The notes beneath the pieces are model-generated. The model saw nothing but the letters and a program-made list of their open reading frames with translations, searched no databases and was not told the origin of the DNA. A DNA stretch of 64,000 nt, taken from NCBI GenBank assembly GCA_029785825.1, contig JAFLYY010000002.1, positions 90,011 through 154,010 of the forward strand, given 5' to 3'. Each line of letters starts with the position of its first letter. Position 1 is the first letter of the stretch. This DNA comes from Nitrososphaerota archaeon (GTDB lineage Archaea > Thermoproteota > Nitrososphaeria > Nitrososphaerales > Gagatemarchaeaceae). The position numbers and the translations under genes were made by a program. This document shows, in pieces, positions 16,574 through 25,898 of the stretch.

Positions 16574-17520
16574 ACGGCGGCAACCAACAGTCGACAGAGA
16601 CGATGGTGAAAAATATGACCACACCATACTCTACAACCGACGATTTTGCACACGCCCGCACATACGCAAACGCCGAAGCACCCTACACCCCGAGAATGTC
16701 CCATGAAACACCATGGGACCTCTTCTCCCAAACAACCACACCACCCAGAGACCACACCACAAACCCCATACCCACCCCACCAGCCTGCCCTAGCAATGCG
16801 GACAACTCCTTGTCTACCCCCAATCCCAAGCCCGACACTATACACGTTTTACAAGTGTATACCAATCCCGTCAGAGCACCGCCCCGACACCCCAACCAAA
16901 ACCAAGCCTTCAAATCCAAATCCCACTCTTGCTCCACATCCCTCTACCAACCCAAGCTTCACTCCAACCACACCCCAACAGTACTCCTCCCTCACCCCCC
17001 AATTATCGGTGCACCCCACCCCCAACACACATACACAATAGTCGAAGTCCCAACCCCCTCCGCTCGCTTATCGACGAACTACGAACGACCCACAAAGAGA
17101 GGTGTCGGAGAACGGCGTCCAGCCGGTCTCTGACTACGATAACCACCCCTACCACTACTACCCCCACTACCACCACACAACCCACCACTACCACCACCAC
17201 ACCAATCAAATACCAACAATACACCAACCAACAACACTAGTACACCCACCACTGACAATAGCTGAACTATACCACCACTACCACCCCAGTACTACCAATG
17301 CAAGGCGAAAGAATGGACTGTCCGCAGGGTTTGGGGGTTGTTTTGGGGTGGGTTGGGGGTTTGGGGGCGATTTTGGGGGTATCCGCAGGCTGGTGGGGGT
17401 ACTGGGGTGGGTACTAGTAGGTAGGGGTGGGGTGAGTTGTGTTTCTTGGGGGGGGTCCTTTTGGGGTTTATGTTGTAGGGGGTGCCGTTATAATGAATTC
17501 GTCGTCATGACCTTGTAGGT
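16574..17520. repeat. Strand-skewed low-complexity tract (C-rich then G-rich)
   Basis: From about 16640 to 17300 the plus strand is dominated by C and A with very little G, including runs of CCACCA/ACCACT. From about 17320 to 17490 it switches to runs of G and T with very little C. No convincing gene lies in 17134-17520. The switch point near 17310 marks the end of the left gene cluster. Confidence 0.7.
16603..17133 (+). CDS. Possible Pro/Thr-rich low-complexity protein
   Basis: A 176-residue frame. The first 45 residues look like normal protein (TTPYSTTDDFAHAR) and the ATG at 16603 is well spaced, but the remainder is proline, threonine and histidine because the plus strand is almost free of G here. 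Several overlapping frames are open for the same reason. It may be a real secreted-type low-complexity protein or simply a by-product of skewed DNA. Confidence 0.3.
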   Translation: MVKNMTTPYSTTDDFAHARTYANAEAPYTPRMSHETPWDLFSQTTTPPRDHTTNPIPTPPACPSNADNSLSTPNPKPDTIHVLQVYTNPVRAPPRHPNQNQAFKSKSHSCSTSLYQPKLHSNHTPTVLLPHPPIIGAPHPQHTYTIVEVPTPSARLSTNYERPTKRGVGERRPAGL

Positions 17521-17532
17521 GTGAGAACTAGA

Positions 17533-17715
17533 ATGAGTACCCAGGTAGGGAATGGGAGGGATCAGAAGGTTGCCTACGGCCTAGCGGCGGGCATAGGCGG
17601 GGGTGCGGCCCTAGGCGTCCTAGGGGGGCCCATCGGTGTGCTCATCGGAGCGGTGGTTGGCGCCGTGGTCGGCGGAGCTGCCGGGGCCACAGCGGCAGCG
17701 GATACGAAGAAGTAG
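17533..17715 (+). CDS. Small glycine-zipper membrane protein
   Basis: A 60-residue protein (a GTG at 17521 would add four residues). Residues 15-50 are Gly/Ala/Val-rich with GxxxG spacing, as in glycine-zipper membrane proteins that pack helices in the lipid bilayer. It lies just after the G-rich tract and uses G-rich codons. Confidence 0.55.
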   Translation: MSTQVGNGRDQKVAYGLAAGIGGGAALGVLGGPIGVLIGAVVGAVVGGAAGATAAADTKK

Positions 17716-17892
17716 CGCGCTTCTTTGCCCTTCGATACGGCCGAGGGTCTGGTAGATGTATGGGGGGGAATTCCATGGAGTGCTCGATTGTGAAGGTGTT
17801 GGGGTGCCTGAGTTGCGGGTGCTTCTGGAGAGTTTCAGGGGGTATCTCGGGCAGAGTAGAGGACGCGGGGGCCTCGGGTGTGTTTTGACCGT

Positions 17893-18877
17893 CTAGGCGT
17901 ACCTGATGGTGGCGCCTTCTAGTCTGCTTCCGATTAGTAGATTTGTCTTGTTGTTGGCGAGCTGCGGTCCGCACGTGTCGCAGACGCTCTCCATGGTGGT
18001 GTTGAGTGGTTCGATCACGGTGTCATATACTGCCGAGCCGGCGTCGGTGTATCCCTTGTGGCAAATGGGGCAGCCGAGATACGGTCCTCTGTCCTGTTCT
18101 TCCGACTTCACTCAATTTGACCCTCGAATTGAACGGAAGCTTGTCTTTCCAGACTACTCTAACAGAGGGGGATGCTGTGGCTACCACGACCTCCTTCTGG
18201 TAGTCGCGGAAGTACTTGACCTCCCTGACGACGTCTTCCCAGAACCCCATGAAGGGCTTTGGTGTGGCGATTGCCATATCTGCGCGGCCGATCGGCATGC
18301 CTGACTCGCGGTGAAATGCGAAGTAGGCTCTCGCGCCGTTGATGTAAGCTGGGACGGCTCTGAAGAGCACTTGTATATCGTTAGTGAAGTCGGCATGGTC
18401 GATGCAAGCGGCGAGATACTTCGAAAGCCATTCTTTCGCCGGGGTCTCGATGGCGTGCACTGCAGCGTTGTTCCTGCGGACGAGGCCCGCATCTATGAGC
18501 CTTGAGGCACCCCAGTAGACGCTGCGCCTGCTCGAGCCGAGTTCCTTCGCCAGCTCGCCGGGCCGCACTTCGGGGTTCAACACCGTGGCCAGGAAGAGCG
18601 TGTAAGCCCCTTTGCGGCCAAGGGCAGACCTGGCTTCCTCGTCGACCAGCTCGGGGAGTTCGGCCAGCCAGGCATTCAGCGATGTTTCGACTAACTTGCC
18701 GCGCCCGTCTAGAACGCCGTCATCCCTCAGGCGCCTCTTGACTACGTAGAAGTGATTGCTGTACTTCGAGTAACCCAGGCTCTGGACGATGGACGAACCT
18801 ACTCTACCGCTCTGCCTGCCACGGAGCTTGTAGAACATTCTGATTTCGTCTGCATATCGGATTTGATCGTAAAGCAT
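17893..18877 (-). pseudogene. Winged-helix protein with C-terminal zinc ribbon, frameshifted
   Basis: Two frames join near 18110. The upstream frame (18877 to 18023) carries helix-turn-helix sequence, including EVRPGELAKELGSSRRSVYWGAS, and then loses sense, turning arginine-rich. The other frame (18111 to 17893) carries CPICHKG and CDTCG, a zinc ribbon expected to complete the protein. The start at 18877 is chosen because a TATA-like box lies about 28 nt upstream at 18901-18910. It may be a true frameshift, an assembly error, or two overlapping genes. The intact form would be a DNA-binding regulator. Confidence 0.55.
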
Positions 18878-18900
18878 TCTGTGCAATAACGGTGGGGATA

Positions 18901-18910
18901 ACATATAAGC
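18901..18910 (-). promoter_or_regulatory. TATA box for the winged-helix gene
   Basis: The minus strand reads GCTTATATGT about 28 nt before the ATG at 18877, the spacing of a leaderless archaeal promoter. Confidence 0.5.
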
Positions 18911-19224
18911 ACGCCCCAGTATTATTGCACAACTTGGTTGTTTCGAGCGCTCGCAGGTGCTGCCAGACCTCGAAGACAAGGTATTTGCTGTGATCCTCAT
19001 CAGGTTCTTCTCAAGACTGTCTTGTTCTAGGTTCCCGGACGTCGGCAGGTTGTTCACCCACGCGTACTTGCCAGTGGTCCTTTGGGGCCCTCCAAGATAT
19101 CCGGGTGCCACTTCTCGGCATTTTTTGCCCGCGGGTCAGTACTTTGAACGCTTCTATAGCTCCCTTTCAGTAAAGCCCAGTGCGCCCGCTCTACTGTCTC
19201 AGGACTTCCGTTACAGAACGTATA

Positions 19225-19533
19225 CTACTTGTTAGGCCTTCGGAACTTGCCGATCTCCTGCTTGCTTCCAGGGTGGGTGTCCGGAGGCACTACCGTCAGT
19301 AGTAATGCCTTGAAGCTCTCCGCTGGCAGCACAAGATCTTCACGCCTCTGGTGTGGTGTCTCGCTCATTCCAAGCTCTTCCGACGCCCCTTGTGTATTAT
19401 CTTTCTCATCGCCAGGAGAGGCCGGAGGGATCGCAATGGCATCATCTGTTAGATCAAGAGGCGGGTCGTATGTCAAACGGTAAAGACCAATGATTTGATA
19501 TTTAAGCGCTGATTGAGTGTTATTAACTACCAT
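19225..19533 (-). CDS. Doubtful small protein divergent from 19532
   Basis: A 102-residue frame whose ATG shares the CATG at 19531-19534 with the opposite gene. The sequence is hydrophilic with no motif. Without a clear promoter it may not be expressed. Confidence 0.3.
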   Translation of the reverse strand: MVVNNTQSALKYQIIGLYRLTYDPPLDLTDDAIAIPPASPGDEKDNTQGASEELGMSETPHQRREDLVLPAESFKALLLTVVPPDTHPGSKQEIGKFRRPNK

Positions 19534-19984
19534 GATACTAGCATGTGTGCGAAAGAAAATGCCTCGATCAAGAGTTGGAAGCGACATAATGCCAGCTATG
19601 GCAGCCAGCCTGCCAACCATGCTGCCGGCGGAAAGCGTGACTCCACTGAAATCCATTGGTGAAAAATTCGCCTTGAAGCGGGGCAACTCGAAAGGCCAGA
19701 AGTATTTGATGGCGGTGATGCAGGTTGTATCCGGCTATGCCTTGGCAGAGTTCAGCCGAATGGCCAAGGAAGATCCAGCCGGCGCCGAGCAGATGGCGAA
19801 GTCTCTGACTGTTCCCTTTGTAGTTCCTGTTGAAGGGCGGAAGGAGTATATGGTTCGCAGAGCACCCCTGAAGGAAGTCATAGAGTCCTTGAATGCCAGG
19901 GACGCAAATAACATCGGGAATCTATTCACACAAAAATACGCTTACAGGTTCTCTTCCTATCCGGAGAAGACCCACAAAGGCTAG
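19532..19984 (+). CDS. Orphan protein, 150 residues
   Basis: The ATG at 19532 is chosen because TTTAAG lies 27-33 nt upstream, fitting a leaderless transcript. The first 40 residues are hydrophobic and basic; the remainder is a soluble helical domain (residues 70-110), then a VPVEGRKEYMVRR hairpin. No family is recognised. Confidence 0.5.
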   Translation: MILACVRKKMPRSRVGSDIMPAMAASLPTMLPAESVTPLKSIGEKFALKRGNSKGQKYLMAVMQVVSGYALAEFSRMAKEDPAGAEQMAKSLTVPFVVPVEGRKEYMVRRAPLKEVIESLNARDANNIGNLFTQKYAYRFSSYPEKTHKG

Positions 19985-20335
19985 GATAACAATTCATCAG
20001 CAAGACCCGCACGCAAGAACGGTATTCTTCTCCTAGGTCCTCATTTGATAACCGGCAGGCAGATGCCTTCTTCAATCCACCAGAGTCAGGGGCTTATATC
20101 CGGCTCTGAATTGCCAGGAAGGTCCACCTCGACAAGAAGATGAAGCGTGCTGTATTCGGGCTAGTCGGTTGAGACCCGCGGTAAGCGTCGGGCAAACGAA
20201 GAAACCGTAGAGTCTGAACACTGTAGCAGCGGGGCGGGGCTCAAGCGGGCGGCACCCACTTTCTCGGAAGTCTTTCTCACGGCGCTCCCCAACCTGTTTC
20301 CCTTGCTTTCTATGCTCGCGACCTGTTGCCATGTA
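19985..20335. other. Non-coding stretch, nothing recognised
   Basis: About 350 nt without a convincing gene or hairpin. A weak GCTTATAT string at 20091-20098 could be a promoter element. Confidence 0.4.
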
Positions 20336-20677
20336 ATGAACCGTCGCCGCCCGAGTCTGGCAATCCTGGGCGCGCTTTTCGTAGCCCCGAGCCTCGTTTT
20401 GTTGTCAATGGGCGATTTCCACCCTGCTGTCTTGGACTTCATCCCATTTGTTTTGTTTGTCCTCTGGGCGGGAGCCAACGCGAAAGGCTACTGCCTGGCA
20501 AGTGAAGTTCTGTTCCTGACCATGTTCGTCGGTTTCATAGGGTTGGGGGTCGCGCTCCTTTCTGTTGCCTTGTACCTCCCAGGGGCGGTCACACTTGCGT
20601 CCTTCGTGGATATCACGATTATTCTAGAATATGAGAGCGAGAAACCAAATGGTAGGCAAGCCTGTGGGGTACATTGA
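20336..20677 (+). CDS. Small membrane protein, three to four segments
   Basis: A 113-residue protein starting at the ATG at 20336. Hydrophobic segments lie at about residues 7-25, 31-48, 52-75 and 76-92. It has no recognised family. Confidence 0.5.
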   Translation: MNRRRPSLAILGALFVAPSLVLLSMGDFHPAVLDFIPFVLFVLWAGANAKGYCLASEVLFLTMFVGFIGLGVALLSVALYLPGAVTLASFVDITIILEYESEKPNGRQACGVH

Positions 20678-21049
20678 GATCACTTTGTGGTACTAGATGA
20701 TATTAGTTGACTCGAATGCTATTCATATCGTTCAGTAGTATGAGGTGAACTTACAGATATCTACGCCAATCATCAAGGTGATGAAGATGAACTTGAACTT
20801 GTTGGATCAACTACCTTCCACGTGTTGGCTGTGGTACTAGCCGTCTTCATTAGTGTGAACCATCAACAGTTCCTCTACGTCATCAGTGACTGTAGGGACG
20901 GATAAGCTCTTGACATCCTTGAGAAACTGAACGGAGAGCCAGGCCCCGGTGCGGCGCTAGGCAGCCCGTCGACCACCGAAGCTTTCGCAAAAGCCTTCCT
21001 CAGTTGAGGGAGTCTGACAGACCCGAGGTAGGATGCTTGTTTTGGGTTA
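20678..21049. other. Non-coding stretch, nothing recognised
   Basis: About 370 nt with many short interrupted frames and no clear hairpin or promoter; possibly decayed coding sequence. Confidence 0.4.
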
Positions 21050-21079
21050 CGCTTAAAAGAAAATCTTCACTCTGGGTCC

Positions 21080-21349
21080 GTGCACGAACTTCGAGATGTT
21101 TTTACCGGGGTTGCGTTACTCACGATTATAGCCTTCCTGATAGGAGGTGGGCTTGCGCTGATCCTGTTCTCAAGCATAGCAGAGATCAGAATCGCCGAAG
21201 TTGGGAACGATGCATGGGTGTTCTGGTACTTCAGTCTGGGCTCGGGTGCTGTGGTCATCTCGCTCCAGTACCTACTCGGCGTCTCCGCCCAGGTGATTCA
21301 ACAGCTTCTCACCAAAGAGAAGAAGAATTATCAGGGTCGCGAAGGGTAG
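21080..21349 (+). CDS. Small membrane protein, two segments
   Basis: An 89-residue protein starting with GTG at 21080, 27-30 nt after the TATA-like CGCTTAAAAG at 21050, which supports a leaderless start. Hydrophobic segments lie at residues 8-32 and 47-68, followed by a basic end. No family is recognised. Confidence 0.55.
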   Translation: MHELRDVFTGVALLTIIAFLIGGGLALILFSSIAEIRIAEVGNDAWVFWYFSLGSGAVVISLQYLLGVSAQVIQQLLTKEKKNYQGREG

Positions 21350-21478
21350 CCAGCGCCGCCCTAGCTATGGGTGCAACCCTGGTCGGGCTGATTAAGAGAG
21401 GATCCATACTCCAGGTAGACGAAAGTGATGGGATGGTCGGTCTTAATAGCTGGGTGTGTGATTATAGGCGAGAGCAAG

Positions 21479-21679
21479 ATGAGCGCAATCAAGGAAGTTC
21501 TTAGTTTCCTGAGAAACATCCCCGAATCATTGGACCAGGCCAAAGCAAACACATATGGAATCTACTCCATGAGTTCACGAGAAAGGGCGAGGGCCGCCGA
21601 AAGATTGCAGGCAGAAGCCAGCGCGTTGGGTGCCAACTCTGCGGCCTCACGAGAAAGGATAAACGTCAACGAAAGGTAG
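21479..21679 (+). CDS. Small alanine-rich helical protein
   Basis: A 66-residue protein of charged helices with repeated Ser-Arg-Glu-Arg units (SSRERARA and ASRERI). A TCTTAATAG string about 30 nt before the ATG may be its promoter. No family is recognised. Confidence 0.5.
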   Translation: MSAIKEVLSFLRNIPESLDQAKANTYGIYSMSSRERARAAERLQAEASALGANSAASRERINVNER

Positions 21680-21832
21680 CGGTCCAATCTCCGCCATTCC
21701 AGTAATCAAGATTTTCCTCCTGTAAAGGCGAAGTTCATGAATGCTGCGTAGAGCTGTTGGGTTCGATACGATCATGTTCGTGTGTGGTTCTAGTATTTCT
21801 GTGTTTTAAGCTGATGTGCTTGTCAGTGGTGA

Positions 21833-22282
21833 ATGACATATATCTCAAGTATGAAAGCGATATTCATTGGAACGGCACTAGGTATAATGGGAGAGATAGC
21901 TGGCTACCTCGGTTATTTCATAGTGTCTGTCATCGCATTCGTTTTCTCATTCATGTTCTTTGCATGGATCACCATTTCAACAATTATGAGAGCAAGGCGC
22001 GAACAATCACAGCAAAACCTTACATCACGAGAATTGGCACTGCTGAGAGCTGAACCGGTTCAAACGTATAGTCAAGGTGATACAGTGTACGAAAAGTTAC
22101 GCCCAAAGCTAGAGAAAGAAAGTTTTGGCAAGATCGTAGCAATAGATGTCAGCAAAGGAGATGTCGCTGGTGTTGGGGACACAGTAGAAGAAGCATACGA
22201 GAACGCGAGATCTAACCGTCCAGAAGTCGTACAATTCCATTTCCGCCGAGTGGGAAATAGCTTCGTTGATAGCTTCGGCTGA
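21833..22282 (+). CDS. Membrane-anchored DUF5678 protein
   Basis: A 149-residue protein. Residues 8-50 hold one long or two short membrane segments. Residues 85-149 read GKIVAIDVSKGDVAGVGDTVEEAYENARS and end QFHFRRVG, the signature of DUF5678, a small archaeal domain of unknown role that usually ends with a strand of this kind. A TATA-like TGTTTTAAGC about 28 nt before the ATG at 21833 supports the start. Confidence 0.65.
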   Translation: MTYISSMKAIFIGTALGIMGEIAGYLGYFIVSVIAFVFSFMFFAWITISTIMRARREQSQQNLTSRELALLRAEPVQTYSQGDTVYEKLRPKLEKESFGKIVAIDVSKGDVAGVGDTVEEAYENARSNRPEVVQFHFRRVGNSFVDSFG

Positions 22283-22640
22283 GAACCAGCGGCACCAACA
22301 CTGAAGATCAGATAACGCGGGACGTAGTCGAGACCTACGTGGACGTGAGTCCTTCCGCGTTCGGATCGCGGCGGCGCCGCACGTCCGATTCACTAACAAC
22401 CCCTTCTCAGGCGTCGATGATCAAGGGGGAAACCCTCCTGTCGTCCTCCAGAGGGGTATGCAGCCCGTACTAGGGAACTGAGACTCAACAGTAACACTGC
22501 AATTCCGGCGCGTTCCGTCCTGGGGCGTGCCTCTATTGTAGCGGTTGGGTGGTAACAATCTCACTGGTGCACCGCATAAGCGCTTTTCAACCACCAGGAA
22601 CTATTGCCGTGGGTATCCTGCATTGAACGCGTATGCTAGT
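22283..22640. other. Non-coding stretch with a strong stem-loop
   Basis: About 350 nt. A two-part hairpin is visible: GGACGTG at 22341-22347 pairs with CACGTCC at 22380-22386 and encloses CCGCG at 22355-22359 with CGCGG at 22367-22371. The stretch may hold a small RNA gene, but no known class is recognised. Confidence 0.4.
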
Positions 22641-22757
22641 ATGAGGAAGGAAGACACTGATGATTGTGAGCTCGTCCACAAGCTGGTTGACAAGTATGGT
22701 GGGTGGTGCACGAACTGTGGCTACGAGAGACACAGGGAAGAGACTATCATAAGCTGA
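22641..22757 (+). CDS. Small CxxC protein
   Basis: A 38-residue frame, or 70 residues if it starts at the TTG at 22545. The end reads WCTNCGYERHREE, half a zinc knuckle. It is probably either a short regulator or the remnant of a longer gene. Confidence 0.35.
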   Translation: MRKEDTDDCELVHKLVDKYGGWCTNCGYERHREETIIS

Positions 22758-22968
22758 TGTATCTAGTCCGGTGCGTCTCTTGCTGGCGATTTACCGCCTC
22801 TCGTTTGAAAGCGAGACCGAAATGGACTTCGTTAGTTGATTAGGTCTTGGTTCTGGCTGATATACTCGTCAATGTGTTAAAATTGTATTAATTTGGTAGA
22901 CAGAGCCTGGATAGTACCTGATGGATAATGCTAGTTGAGAGCGCCGTGCCGCTTCTTGTTGGGGTATG

Positions 22969-23700
22969 TCAAGCGAAGCGGGTAACAGCGAAAATGACTG
23001 CCGCCCCGAGCATAGTCAGTCCTATCATTCTCCATGACTTTTCATGTGTGTGCGCTTCGGGAAGGAGGTCGCTGGCACCTATGCTGAGGAATTCTCCTGC
23101 AAAGAATGCAAGTATGTACGAAAGTGCCACTGACGATGCCGGGACCATGAAACTTGCCAGGACGCCTATCATAGGGGCTATGGCGTCGGCCTCGAGAAAG
23201 CGTTTTGCGGCCCCCTTTGTGTTGCCGTGCCTGAGCATCATGGTGGTAGTGTTGAGCCCATCAGAAAAGTCGTGGGCGATGACAGCAAAAGCTACCAGAG
23301 CTCCTACAGCATAGCTAACTTGGAAACCGAACCCTATGCCGACTCCGTCGAAGAAACTATGAAGGACCATCGTCCCTGCGCCTACCTTTCCCATGACTGG
23401 GGCTGGCTGTTCGTGCATTGCCCTTGCGTGGTTGTGCGCAGCTATCCCCCTCTGGATCACGTGGTAGTACAGGAACCCCACCATGGTAGCCACTAGTACC
23501 CAGTTGGTTGACCCCAGGTTCATTCCTATGGCGGTCGGAAGGAGGTCAAAGAACGCGATGCTGACCAGAGCCCCGCCCGCGAATGCAATGAAGAGAAAGA
23601 GGTCCCGACCATGCTTTAGGGCTAGATACCCGCCGAACATAGTTGAGAAGAAGGTGGCGGCCGCTACGAGTATCGGTATGATGCCCGCCATCAAAATCAT
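22969..23700 (-). CDS. ZIP-family metal transporter
   Basis: A 243-residue protein with about eight hydrophobic segments. HSFFDGVGIGF and HDFSDGLNTT are the paired metal-binding helices of the ZIP family, which moves zinc, iron or other divalent metals into the cytoplasm. A histidine-containing loop (HNHARAMHEQ) precedes them, and HTHEKSW lies in a later loop. A TATA-like GTGTTAAAAG lies 20-28 nt upstream, so the start may be the ATG at 23700 or the one at 23688. The family is sure; the metal is not. Confidence 0.85.
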   Translation of the reverse strand: MILMAGIIPILVAAATFFSTMFGGYLALKHGRDLFLFIAFAGGALVSIAFFDLLPTAIGMNLGSTNWVLVATMVGFLYYHVIQRGIAAHNHARAMHEQPAPVMGKVGAGTMVLHSFFDGVGIGFGFQVSYAVGALVAFAVIAHDFSDGLNTTTMMLRHGNTKGAAKRFLEADAIAPMIGVLASFMVPASSVALSYILAFFAGEFLSIGASDLLPEAHTHEKSWRMIGLTMLGAAVIFAVTRFA

Positions 23701-23906
23701 ATCGGCGGCGACCTTTTAACACGCCAAAGGAGTCTCTGCCATCGATTTCTGACTTTACGTTCACATTAGGGGCGGCCTTGGCGTTCCTCTACCATGCGCT
23801 CTATCTAGCCACAACCGGCTCAATGACAACGCCTGAATCGGCGAGCCGTGTGTAGTGGTACGACGTTGTCGGCTGCCTGAAAAAGCCAGGCAGCTACCTG
23901 CCTACT

Positions 23907-24290
23907 TTAACCGCCAGGTTTGTTGACGCCCAATTCCGCCGCTTCGTGCATTGCTCTGAACGTGTTGTAAGCCTTGATATCATTGACCTTCTCTTCAAGC
24001 CATCTTATCTTGCAGCGCGCACAATACATGCTGCTTGAGATGCTGTCGGGGCGGCCATCAGTGTACCAGGTCTCCACGAACCGTCGTATAACCAGACGGC
24101 CTCCGCACTTGATGCATTTAGGTCTCTTTTTCTGTTGTACTGCCGGCAATGCCAATCTCTCATTGGAAATCGGTAATAAGGACCCAGCATCTAGCACCTG
24201 CATATTCATGCCTTGTATGTGGGCATAATCATGCAGGGACCTGTTTTCTGGTGCCAGAGTGACGGGTTCCGCTTTTATGGGGGTGTGCAC
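23907..24290 (-). CDS. Zinc-ribbon protein
   Basis: A 127-residue protein with CIKCGGRLVIRR and CARCKIRW (residues 59-94), a clear zinc ribbon, followed by a helical end. It starts next to the Nudix gene on the opposite strand, so the two may share a control region. The partner and role are unknown. Confidence 0.6.
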   Translation of the reverse strand: MHTPIKAEPVTLAPENRSLHDYAHIQGMNMQVLDAGSLLPISNERLALPAVQQKKRPKCIKCGGRLVIRRFVETWYTDGRPDSISSSMYCARCKIRWLEEKVNDIKAYNTFRAMHEAAELGVNKPGG

Positions 24291-24782
24291 ATGTTTGCCA
24301 TGGATATCAGCGCCGAACCAGTGCTTATGGTTGGTGTTATCATCGCTCGAGAGGACGGCAAACTACTCATCCACAAGTCAGAAAACTGGCGTGGTAAGTA
24401 CACGTTCCCAGGGGGAAAGGTGATGTATGGGGAGACGTTAGAGGAAGCTGTGATCAGAACGGCCCAGGAAGAGACCGGGATAACTGTAGCTGATCCAAAG
24501 CTCCTTCTTGTGATGGAGATGATAGACGATCCGGAGAGTTCAGCTCGTTCGAGTCATATAGTCGGCTTTGGTTTCACATGCACTGTAGGTCTGATGCCTG
24601 GCAAGAGACTTGAAACAGCCGTATCATTTGAATGGGCGGACGCGCATGAAGCGGAGAAAATGGACATGGTCACATGGGCCCGAAAGGCTCTTGAGAAATA
24701 TACGAGCGGCAACACCAGGCTCCAGTTCGGGAGCAGAGTCGCCCGTGATCTGAAAGATGCCATCGACATGGAGCCTGACTAG
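24291..24782 (+). CDS. Nudix hydrolase
   Basis: A 163-residue protein. The Nudix box reads GGKVMYGETLEEAVIRTAQEETGI, starting near residue 44, with threonine in place of the first glutamate of the REUXEE core; the remaining EE pair is intact. Nudix enzymes hydrolyse nucleoside diphosphate derivatives. A TATA-like CGCTTTTATG at 24269 suggests the start is the ATG at 24291 or 24300. The altered box may change activity. A second Nudix gene lies at 30181. Confidence 0.75.
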   Translation: MFAMDISAEPVLMVGVIIAREDGKLLIHKSENWRGKYTFPGGKVMYGETLEEAVIRTAQEETGITVADPKLLLVMEMIDDPESSARSSHIVGFGFTCTVGLMPGKRLETAVSFEWADAHEAEKMDMVTWARKALEKYTSGNTRLQFGSRVARDLKDAIDMEPD

Positions 24783-25552
24783 CAGTCGACTTCTATCAGA
24801 AGCGGCAAGTGATCAGAGACGACGTCCGGAAGTACTTCGAACTTCTTCACATAGAGGTCGGGCGACGTGAATACATAATCATTGATGAGCCCGTGTGGAT
24901 CTTTGGCTGAAAGCAAAGATCTCGTTGTTGTCACATTGTTCTCTTTGACGAGATTGCGCATCTTTGCCTCAAGTATCCTGGTCCCCTCAAGCTCTGGCTT
25001 CAGATTGAGGTCACCCACCAGCAACTTCTTTCCATGCAACCTCTCGAGGAGCGCCAGCCATCTACGTGACTGGGCAGCCCTTTCAAGACAGTCGCCGTAT
25101 ATCCCCCAAATGAACGCCCCATGAGTATTGGCTACCAGGAGTCCATTGGGAAGCTTCGCCCATTGCAGCCTTACGCTCTGAGACATTGTTGCCCCGGTCC
25201 CTAGCAGATTCTCGTTAGTTATGGCATCCAATACCTTTGATTCACCATAACCTGCTAAGCTTATCCCCTTCCGGAAGAAGATAGCGAGGCGGCCGCCATT
25301 ATCGATATACTCCGTTGATGGTACACCGGAGAAGTCAGGGAGAGCTTTCTGTATCCGCTGGTAGAGGTCATAGACAGGTGCTTTTCCCCCATGCTTCTCC
25401 ATTACTTTCACAGCGTCAGGCGTGGCGGTCCGCGGTTCCATGAGGACCTCCTGGAAGCAAAACATGTCCACAGACTCTGATTGCTTCATTAAGAACGGCT
25501 CGAGCTTATCATAAGCGAAGCCGAGCCAAGCGTTGAGCGATATGATACGCAC
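24779..25552 (-). CDS. Endonuclease/exonuclease/phosphatase-family protein
   Basis: A 257-residue protein of the EEP superfamily, which includes AP endonucleases and sphingomyelin or inositol phosphatases. Visible motifs are ISLNAWLG (Asn), CFQEVL (catalytic Glu near residue 34), NTHGAF, VGDLNLKPE (Asp and Asn) and SDHLPLLIEV (Asp-His) at the end. All core metal and catalytic positions are present, so it should be active. The substrate cannot be told. It overlaps the Nudix gene tail to tail by 4 nt. Confidence 0.8.
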   Translation of the reverse strand: MRIISLNAWLGFAYDKLEPFLMKQSESVDMFCFQEVLMEPRTATPDAVKVMEKHGGKAPVYDLYQRIQKALPDFSGVPSTEYIDNGGRLAIFFRKGISLAGYGESKVLDAITNENLLGTGATMSQSVRLQWAKLPNGLLVANTHGAFIWGIYGDCLERAAQSRRWLALLERLHGKKLLVGDLNLKPELEGTRILEAKMRNLVKENNVTTTRSLLSAKDPHGLINDYVFTSPDLYVKKFEVLPDVVSDHLPLLIEVDC

Positions 25553-25898
25553 ATTAACCTAGGTGCCGGTTGATAAAAAGCAGTCATACGATAGAGCCGT
25601 GTTTGGCGGAACACATCCGCACCAGCACGCTTTACCCACGTTTCTTTTTGATTACATCCAGCAGTCAAAGCAAAACGGGTTGTCTTCGAGTTAACTTCCC
25701 GCACGAATAACAGAGAGGCTAGTAGCCAAGCAGGTGGAGCATGTATACGGTTATCGTGCCTATCGCGAAATAGAGGAGCCACATGATGTATGCGTGGTTG
25801 CTTGCTGGCAAGATACCCTTAGAGTTGGCCAGAGAATAAAAGACCCCCTCCACAGCAAGAATTGTCCGTTTTATGCTCATGTGAAGTCTTTGGGGAGA
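25553..25898. other. Non-coding stretch with promoter elements
   Basis: About 345 nt between divergent genes. A TATA-like GTTTTATGC at 25867-25875 serves the + gene at 25899. Nothing else is recognised. Confidence 0.4.

Noticed and set aside
16646..17041. A 131-codon Pro/Thr/His frame in the C-rich tract
   Set aside because: Several overlapping frames are open here because the tract contains almost no G and few stop codons; another frame has the better start.
16600..17300. Rho utilisation site
   Set aside because: The composition fits, but archaea have no Rho factor, so the idea is kept only as a comparison.
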